A DNA stretch of 64,000 bases from Apibacter adventoris (GTDB lineage: Bacteria > Bacteroidota > Bacteroidia > Flavobacteriales > Weeksellaceae): NCBI RefSeq assembly GCF_002964975.1, contig NZ_PSZM01000043.1, forward strand, positions 62,001 through 126,000, written 5' to 3'. Positions 58,798-64,000 of this stretch are shown here, piece by piece. How positions within the stretch are numbered: position 1 is the first letter of the stretch; every line of letters begins with the position of its first letter. The notes under the pieces are model-generated. The model was not told where the DNA came from and ran no database searches. It saw only the letters and a program-made list of their open reading frames with translations. The translations under genes were made by a program, and so were the position numbers.

Positions 58798-60360
58798 TTA
58801 ATTGGAAAACATATATAGAACTTCCTTTTTATCATTTTGTATTTGAAATTCAAGGTATTTAAAACTATCCCTAGGAATCACTTTTACCCATTTTTTATAT
58901 TTCAAAAACCACATATTTCGTATGCTTTTCAATCCTTTAGTTAAATATGCGGCTACAAAAGGATGAACATGAAGATATATCTTTTTTTCTTTTGGTGATG
59001 CTAAAAAATTAAAAATATGTTCTTGAATTCTATCTAATAAAACTATTGGAGATTCTATTTTTCCATTTGGGTTAGGATTATCTTCTGTTGTATTTACTTG
59101 TTTTTGAGGTCTAACCCTTTGCCTTGTTAATTGTACTAATCCAAATTTACTCGGAGGTAATATCTTATGTTTAGCTTTATCATTTTTCATCACCTCTTTA
59201 AAAAACTCATAGAGTTCTTTTTTATGTTGGGATGAAGTTAAATCTATGAAATCTATAACAATAATTCCCCCTAGGTCCCTTAGTCTTAACTGACGTGCTA
59301 TTTCTGCAGCTGCTAACTTATTTACATGAAGAGCAGCATCTTCTTGAGATTTTTGATTGGCTGTGATATTTCCTGAATTCACATCTATAACATGCAAAGC
59401 CTCTGTATGTTCTATTATTAAATAAGCTCCTTTAGATTGATATATATTTACATGTTTACCAAAAAGTTGCTTAATTTGTTTATCTATATTATAATATTCA
59501 AAAATAGGAATGTGTGAATCATAATATTTTACAATTTTAGACTTTTCAGGAGCAATAATATGCAAATAATCTTTAATTTCCTGAACTAAATCTTCATCAT
59601 CACAAGTGATACTTACAAAATCACCATTAAAATTATCTCTTAAAATAGAAGAAGCTTTATCGAGTTCTCCTAATATTTTAACCGGAGGTTTTCCTTTTTT
59701 AATATTTCGAAAACATATGGTATTCCACTTATTTAGTAAATAGCGAAGATCCGATTGTAATTCTTCTACAGATTTTCCTTCTGCCACAGTTCTTATTATC
59801 AATCCGAACCCTGTGGGTCTAATTTGATCTCCTATTTTCCTTAACCGGTCTTTTTCTTCGGTTGTTGAAATATTTCGAGAAATTGAAGTTTTTGATGCAA
59901 AAGGAATTAAAACCAAATATCTACCTGCTAATGAAATTTCAGATGATATTCTAGGTCCTTTAGTAGAAATTGGTTCTTTAGTAATTTGTACCAAAATTTC
60001 TTGGTTAGGAGATAAAATATCCTGAATAACTCCATCTTTATCGATGTCTTCTTCAAATGAAAAACTATTTAGTCTTGGAGAATTAATTTTTCCACAAGAA
60101 ACTCCTTTTATATACTTTAAGGAAGATTTAATTTGTGGACCTAGATCATGGTAATGCAAAAAAGCATCTTTTTCATAACCTATATTAACAAAACAGGCAT
60201 TGAGACTTGGAGCTAATTTCTTGATCTTTCCTAAAATAATATCCCCTACTGTGAAATTATTCCCTATTTCATCTTCATGAAGCTCCTGAATCCTTCCATC
60301 CTCCAGTATAACAATTTTTACTTTATTGTCCTCATAAGATATTACTAATTCTTTACTCAT
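58798..60360 (-). CDS. rng: Ribonuclease E/G family protein
   Basis: The 520-residue endoribonuclease has the N-terminal S1 domain (about 35-130), with an insertion, and the catalytic Asp residues in HVIDVNSG and IIVIDFIDL. The zinc-link motif CPxCxG of E. coli RNase E/G is not found; the corresponding region reads TRQRVRPQKQVNTTEDNPNP. It should process ribosomal RNA and messengers. It is preceded by the HU and COX24-like genes on the same strand, behind a hairpin. Confidence 0.93.
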   Translation of the reverse strand: MSKELVISYEDNKVKIVILEDGRIQELHEDEIGNNFTVGDIILGKIKKLAPSLNACFVNIGYEKDAFLHYHDLGPQIKSSLKYIKGVSCGKINSPRLNSFSFEEDIDKDGVIQDILSPNQEILVQITKEPISTKGPRISSEISLAGRYLVLIPFASKTSISRNISTTEEKDRLRKIGDQIRPTGFGLIIRTVAEGKSVEELQSDLRYLLNKWNTICFRNIKKGKPPVKILGELDKASSILRDNFNGDFVSITCDDEDLVQEIKDYLHIIAPEKSKIVKYYDSHIPIFEYYNIDKQIKQLFGKHVNIYQSKGAYLIIEHTEALHVIDVNSGNITANQKSQEDAALHVNKLAAAEIARQLRLRDLGGIIVIDFIDLTSSQHKKELYEFFKEVMKNDKAKHKILPPSKFGLVQLTRQRVRPQKQVNTTEDNPNPNGKIESPIVLLDRIQEHIFNFLASPKEKKIYLHVHPFVAAYLTKGLKSIRNMWFLKYKKWVKVIPRDSFKYLEFQIQNDKKEVLYMFSN

Positions 60361-60404
60361 TTCATTTTCAGAAAATTACTATCTAAATACCATATTAACA
60401 AAAA

Positions 60405-60447
60405 CATTCTTTACCCTTAGTAGTAATATAACTTTTGGTAAAGAATG
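60405..60447 (-). terminator. Hairpin between the COX24-like gene and rng
   Basis: An 11-bp perfect stem (60405-60415 with 60437-60447, loop 21 nt) is followed on the minus strand by a TTTTTG tract. It can end the HU/COX24-like transcript before rng. Confidence 0.55.
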
Positions 60448-60493
60448 CTTAAATTTAAAAAATTAAAACTTTTTTTTTAATCTAAGAAAGAAA

Positions 60494-60589
60494 TTATTTA
60501 TTTTTCTTTTTGTGTCTATTCAATCTCCTTCTTTTTTTTCTTTTGTGCGTCGACACCTTATGACGTTTTCTTTTTTTTCCGCTTGGCAT
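60494..60589 (-). CDS. 31-residue very basic COX24/AURKAIP1-like protein
   Basis: An ATG-started frame of 31 codons encodes a highly basic peptide: Met-Pro-Ser-Gly, then mostly Lys, Arg and His (KKRKRHKVSTHKRKKR) with a Lys-rich end. This resembles the COX24/AURKAIP1 domain, whose mitochondrial form is small-subunit protein mS38, and the short relatives found in bacteria. It is probably a small ribosome-bound protein. It lies 31 bp after HU on the same strand. It is too short for most gene finders. Confidence 0.7.
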   Translation of the reverse strand: MPSGKKRKRHKVSTHKRKKRRRLNRHKKKNK

Positions 60590-60620
60590 ATATTTTTATT
60601 TTTTAATTATATATATTATA

Positions 60621-60914
60621 TTATTTTACAACTTTAACATTTATTTTAACACCTTCTACAAAAGACTTTGATGGTTTAAAAGCAGGAACGTTATGTGCAG
60701 GTATTTTAATTGTTGTATTTTTAGATATATTTCTCCCTGTTTTAGCTGCTCTTTTTTTAATTAAAAATGTTCCAAAACCTCTTAAATAAACATTTTCCCC
60801 TTTAGTCATAGCAGTCTTAACTTCATCCATAAACACTTCAACAACCCTTTGTATTTCAGTCTTTTCCAAACCAAGCTTACCTGAAATCGAGTTTACGATA
60901 TCCGCTTTTGTCAT
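60621..60914 (-). CDS. HU family DNA-binding protein
   Basis: The 97-residue protein is a histone-like dimer. It starts MTKADIVNSISGKLGL and has GFGTFLIKKRAAKTGRNI and the IPAHNVPAFKPSK DNA-arm end. HU binds and bends DNA, compacting the nucleoid. It is the first gene of the HU and COX24-like unit; its promoter is at 60960-60967 and diverges from that of mutY. Confidence 0.94.
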   Translation of the reverse strand: MTKADIVNSISGKLGLEKTEIQRVVEVFMDEVKTAMTKGENVYLRGFGTFLIKKRAAKTGRNISKNTTIKIPAHNVPAFKPSKSFVEGVKINVKVVK

Positions 60915-60959
60915 ACTTGTAATATTATTAGTTATACTTTTTAATTATTTTTAAGAATG

Positions 60960-60967
60960 CAAATATA
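60960..60967 (-). promoter_or_regulatory. -7 element of the HU gene
   Basis: TATATTTG on the minus strand, a full match to TAnnTTTG, lies 46 nt before the HU ATG. It sits back to back with the mutY element at 60972. Confidence 0.5.
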
Positions 60968-60971
60968 ATAT

Positions 60972-60979
60972 TATTTTTG
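60972..60979 (+). promoter_or_regulatory. -7 element of mutY
   Basis: TATTTTTG, a full match to TAnnTTTG, lies 28 nt before the mutY GTG. It overlaps the region of the divergent HU promoter, so the two may compete. Confidence 0.45.
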
Positions 60980-61007
60980 GAAAGAAAATTGATAAACATT
61001 TAAAAGT

Positions 61008-62000
61008 GTGAATTTTATTAGTCTTCTAAATAAATGGTATAAAAAAAACAAACGCCCTTTGCCTTGGAGAAAAACTTCTGATCCATATAATATTTGGATT
61101 TCTGAAATCATTTTTCAACAAACAAGAATAGAACAAGGAACTAATTATTATAATAATTTTATTCGCAAATTTCCCAATTTGGAAAAACTTGCTCTATCTA
61201 CAGAAGATGAAGTTTTGCATATGTGGAAAGGTCTAGGTTATTATTCCAGAGCTCATAATTTATTTTTTACTGCTCAACATATCTATAAAGATCTTGAAGG
61301 TATATTTCCATCAACATATTCAGAAATACTTAAACTAAAAGGAATAGGTAAGTATACTGCAGCTGCAATAGCTTCCATTTCTTTCAATGAAAAAATTCCG
61401 GCTATTGATGGTAATGCATTCCGTGTATATTCCCGTTTTTTTAATTCTGAAAAAGATATTAGCAAATCATCCACTTTTAATTATTTTTTTAATTTAATGT
61501 TACCTTTAATGCCTGATAATCCAGGTGATTTTAATCAGGCAATTATGGATTTAGGGGCAATAATATGCTCACCTTCGAATCCAAAATGCATAATCTGTCC
61601 TATACAAGTAGATTGCATTGCATATAAACTAAACAATCAAAAAATACTTCCTATAAAATCTTCTTATAAAAAAATAACGGAACTAAACATTCATTATGCA
61701 TATATTAAATGCCATCGTGAAATATTAATCATTAAAAGAGGATACAATGATATATGGAAAGGTTTATATGAATTCCCTAAATTTAAGGATATACACGAAA
61801 TTTATAAAATTAGTAATACTTATACTACTACTCATAAGCTTACACATAAAATATTACATATTACTATATCTGAAATAAATTTAGAATCTTCCGAATTTTA
61901 TACTATAGCAAAGGCTTTAAATGCTACAATTTTAGATAAAAAACAATTAAAATTATATGCTTTTCCAAAACCCTTAGATTTTTTTTTACTTTATAATTAA
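61008..62000 (+). CDS. mutY: A/G-specific adenine glycosylase
   Basis: The 330-residue enzyme removes adenine mispaired with 8-oxoguanine. Motifs are the catalytic Glu33 (ISEIIFQQTR), helix-hairpin-helix LKGIGKYTAAAI, catalytic Asp134 in AIDGNAFRV, and the four-Cys iron-sulphur cluster (CSPSNPKCIICPIQVDC). A C-terminal NUDIX-like domain (from about residue 220) recognises 8-oxoguanine. It starts with GTG. It is followed by ssb and gldE, the order usual in Flavobacteriales. Confidence 0.96.
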   Translation: MNFISLLNKWYKKNKRPLPWRKTSDPYNIWISEIIFQQTRIEQGTNYYNNFIRKFPNLEKLALSTEDEVLHMWKGLGYYSRAHNLFFTAQHIYKDLEGIFPSTYSEILKLKGIGKYTAAAIASISFNEKIPAIDGNAFRVYSRFFNSEKDISKSSTFNYFFNLMLPLMPDNPGDFNQAIMDLGAIICSPSNPKCIICPIQVDCIAYKLNNQKILPIKSSYKKITELNIHYAYIKCHREILIIKRGYNDIWKGLYEFPKFKDIHEIYKISNTYTTTHKLTHKILHITISEINLESSEFYTIAKALNATILDKKQLKLYAFPKPLDFFLLYN

Positions 62001-62049
62001 TTTTTTATTACATTTGCTAAACTTTTGAGAAAAATATATAGTATTTAAA

Positions 62050-62427
62050 ATGAGTACATCTGTTAATAAAGTTATTTTAGTAGGAAATTTAGGGACTGAT
62101 ATTAAGTCTCACAGATTTAGTGATGGTAATGTGGTTGTAAATTTTCCTGTAGCAACTTCTGAAAGTTATATTAATAAAGAAACGGGTGAAAGAGTTGATG
62201 TAACTGACTGGCATAATATTACGGCAAGAAATAAACTAGCTGAGCTTTGCGAAAAATTTTTAAAAAAGGGAAGTAAAGTTTATATTGAAGGAAAGTTAAA
62301 AACACGTAAGTTTGAAGATAATGGCATAACTAAACATATTACAGAAGTTATTGCTGATAACATTTTATTCCTTTCCAATTTAATTGGTAAAAACCCTGAT
62401 CTTGAAGAAGATTCAGAATTCAATTAA
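62050..62427 (+). CDS. ssb: Single-stranded DNA-binding protein
   Basis: The 125-residue protein is an OB-fold SSB (MSTSVNKVILVGNLGTD start, TEVIADNILFL end of fold). The C-terminal tail is short and acidic (EEDSEFN) but lacks the usual D-D-x-P-F tip that recruits repair partners. It may be a specialised paralogue or have a changed tip. It lies between mutY and gldE. Confidence 0.92.
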   Translation: MSTSVNKVILVGNLGTDIKSHRFSDGNVVVNFPVATSESYINKETGERVDVTDWHNITARNKLAELCEKFLKKGSKVYIEGKLKTRKFEDNGITKHITEVIADNILFLSNLIGKNPDLEEDSEFN

Positions 62428-62461
62428 ACTTTCAACTATTTAGTAAAGTAAATTTTAGATT

Positions 62462-63775
62462 ATGGATGACCCTGGGCCCACGAGTTTATTGTTAACCATA
62501 TTTTATCAGTTCCCATCAGAATTATATATTATTACCGGAACTTTTATAATCTTTATTATTTTAATATTTGTTACTTCTGGTTCTAAAGAAGCTATATTAT
62601 CTCTTTCCCAAAAAGATCTGGATAAATATCAAAAAGATTATTTTTTAGAGGTTAAAGCTATCACTAAAATAAGAAATAATTCAAATAAATTTATTTCTAC
62701 TATACTTGTTTTTAAAACCTTAATTAATCTTGGACTTATCTTAATATCTATTAAGTTTTGTGATTACTTCGCAAATTACTTTCAATTTTCCAAGCAAATA
62801 ATATTCTTTCTGAATTTTTTTATTATTGTTTTTATTTTAATATTTATTGGGGAAATAATTCCAAAAATGCTTGTTCTTAAAAATACTTTTTTATTTAGCT
62901 GTAAAACATTAAAATTTATTCATTTTATTACTACAATATGTAGTCCCATAACCTACCTATTTTCCCTTATTATTAAAAATACTAATGAAAATATAAAACT
63001 AGGAGGAGACAATCTGGCTCAGACATTAGTAGTTGCTAAAGAAGAAAAGAATATCTCTGTAACCGAGCTCAAAATATTAGAAGGTATTATAAATTTTGTG
63101 AATACTGAAACGAGTCAGGTTATGACTCCCAGAATCGATGTTTTTGCTATACAAAAAAGTACCCCTTTTAAAACATTAATTAACTTAATTTCAAAAAATG
63201 GTTATTCTAGAATTCCTGTTTATGATAAGAATATTGATGATATAATAGGGATTCTGCATATCAAAGATTTATTCCAGTATATTGAATATGAACAATTAGA
63301 ATGGAATTTTCTACTTAAAAAACCTTACTTTATACCAGAAAATAAAAAGATTGACAATTTATTAGCTGATTTTAAAAAAAGTAAAATGCATTTAGCTATT
63401 GTAGTTGATGAATATGGAGGTACCTCTGGAATCGTTAGCCTTGAAGATGTTATTGAAGAAATTGTAGGTGAAATAAATGATGAATTTGATGAAAACAACA
63501 TTATTTATTCTAAAATTAATGATCATGTTTATGTTTTTGAAGGGAAAACATCGATCATTGATTTTTGCCGAATTATGGGAATTAATGAAAAAGAATTTGA
63601 AAGTGTGCAAGGTGAAGCAGATACTCTAGCGGGACTTGTATTGGAGTTGACAGAAGAATTTCCAAAAAAATTGCAAAATATATATTATAAAAATTATATT
63701 TTTCAAGTAGAATCTTTAGATAGAAAAAGACTTAAACAAATTAAAATAACACGTAAAATTGATAATGAGGAATAA
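62462..63775 (+). CDS. gldE: Gliding motility protein GldE (CNNM/CBS/CorC-type membrane protein)
   Basis: The 437-residue protein has an N-terminal CNNM-type membrane domain (about 1-180, three to four helices), two CBS domains (MTPRIDVFAI and IDNLLADFKK regions) and a C-terminal transporter-associated CorC_HlyC domain. By family it resembles magnesium or cobalt exporters; in flavobacteria GldE is encoded beside gldD and supports gliding. It overlaps the gldD start by 11 nt. Confidence 0.93.
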   Translation: MDDPGPTSLLLTIFYQFPSELYIITGTFIIFIILIFVTSGSKEAILSLSQKDLDKYQKDYFLEVKAITKIRNNSNKFISTILVFKTLINLGLILISIKFCDYFANYFQFSKQIIFFLNFFIIVFILIFIGEIIPKMLVLKNTFLFSCKTLKFIHFITTICSPITYLFSLIIKNTNENIKLGGDNLAQTLVVAKEEKNISVTELKILEGIINFVNTETSQVMTPRIDVFAIQKSTPFKTLINLISKNGYSRIPVYDKNIDDIIGILHIKDLFQYIEYEQLEWNFLLKKPYFIPENKKIDNLLADFKKSKMHLAIVVDEYGGTSGIVSLEDVIEEIVGEINDEFDENNIIYSKINDHVYVFEGKTSIIDFCRIMGINEKEFESVQGEADTLAGLVLELTEEFPKKLQNIYYKNYIFQVESLDRKRLKQIKITRKIDNEE

Positions 63776-64000
63776 TTTGATTTTTAAAAATTTTAACGTA
63801 GTTTTTGTACTAATTGTATTTTTAACTTGTGCAAGCTGTGGAAAAGAACAATATATACCTAAACCTAAAGGTCATGTTCGCTTAGAATACCCTACTCCTC
63901 AATATGTTACATTTAGTCCTGAAAATTGTCCATTCGAATTCAAATATTCAAATAGGGTTAAAATTATTAATAAAAATAATAATTGTTGGTACAATTTTTC
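63765..64000 (+). CDS. gldD: Gliding motility lipoprotein GldD (partial, 3' end outside window)
   Basis: The frame begins with ATG at 63765 inside the last codons of gldE and stays open to the end of the window. The visible 78 residues start with a lipoprotein signal (hydrophobic run, Cys within FLTCASCG), followed by YIPKPKGHVRLEYP, typical of GldD. GldD is an envelope lipoprotein required for gliding and T9SS-dependent processes. The neighbour gldE supports the call. Confidence 0.9.
   Translation, partial: MRNNLIFKNFNVVFVLIVFLTCASCGKEQYIPKPKGHVRLEYPTPQYVTFSPENCPFEFKYSNRVKIINKNNNCWYNF

Noticed and set aside
1-64000. CRISPR array, defence island or prophage
   Set aside because: No regularly spaced repeats, cas genes, restriction-modification genes or phage structural genes were seen.

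Overview
The window is strongly AT-rich and comes from a member of the Bacteroidota, most likely order Flavobacteriales. The evidence is the gldK-gldL-gldM-gldN cluster (type IX secretion and gliding motor), the mutY-ssb-gldE-gldD order at the right end, a DNA polymerase III alpha chain with an N-terminal proofreading exonuclease, and promoters of the TAnnTTTG type with few or no Shine-Dalgarno sequences. The extreme AT bias suggests a host-associated member of Weeksellaceae, for example Apibacter-like. That placement is an inference, not a measurement.

Left part (1-14.6 kb). The tail of a DUF2851-like gene is followed by a gene-poor stretch with two tiny ORFs and decayed sequence. Then come minus-strand genes: a transglutaminase-like, rhomboid and FAD-oxidoreductase set, gldN/M/L/K behind one terminator, an arginase-fold protein that has lost metal ligands, and topA. 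A secreted TPR-like gene broken by one frameshift and an NAD(P)-binding reductase converge next to topA.

Middle (14.6-41.3 kb). A 1261-residue protein joins a PrpE-like half with damaged catalytic motifs to an intact acetyl-CoA synthetase; it is the most unusual gene here. It is followed by lysC, a small helical protein, an exported glutaminase, two exported proteins, dnaE, two near-identical tandem membrane proteins, a FUSC-type membrane protein, ogt-type DNA repair, a DMT permease, TerC, a Dabb protein, a GNAT acetyltransferase, a YifB/ComM ATPase, a lipoprotein, typA and trxA.

Right part (41.3-64 kb). An intergenic region carries a compact promoter, boxA-like element and terminator that could encode an RNA of about 70 nt. 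Next are lipB and a five-gene heavy-metal-type RND efflux system with its own two-component regulator; four phased direct repeats lie in front of the efflux genes. Housekeeping genes follow: a DUF349 protein, ribD, a YigZ family protein, a thioesterase, dnaA with an overlapping phosphatase gene, an Nfu scaffold, a gamma-carbonic-anhydrase-like protein, crcB, RNase G, a 31-residue basic COX24-like protein, HU, mutY, ssb, gldE and the start of gldD.

The shared themes are envelope and motility export (gld genes, lipoproteins), replication and repair (dnaE, topA, dnaA, mutY, ssb, ogt, yifB), acetate activation and metal efflux. I saw no tRNA, rRNA, CRISPR array, insertion sequence or prophage.
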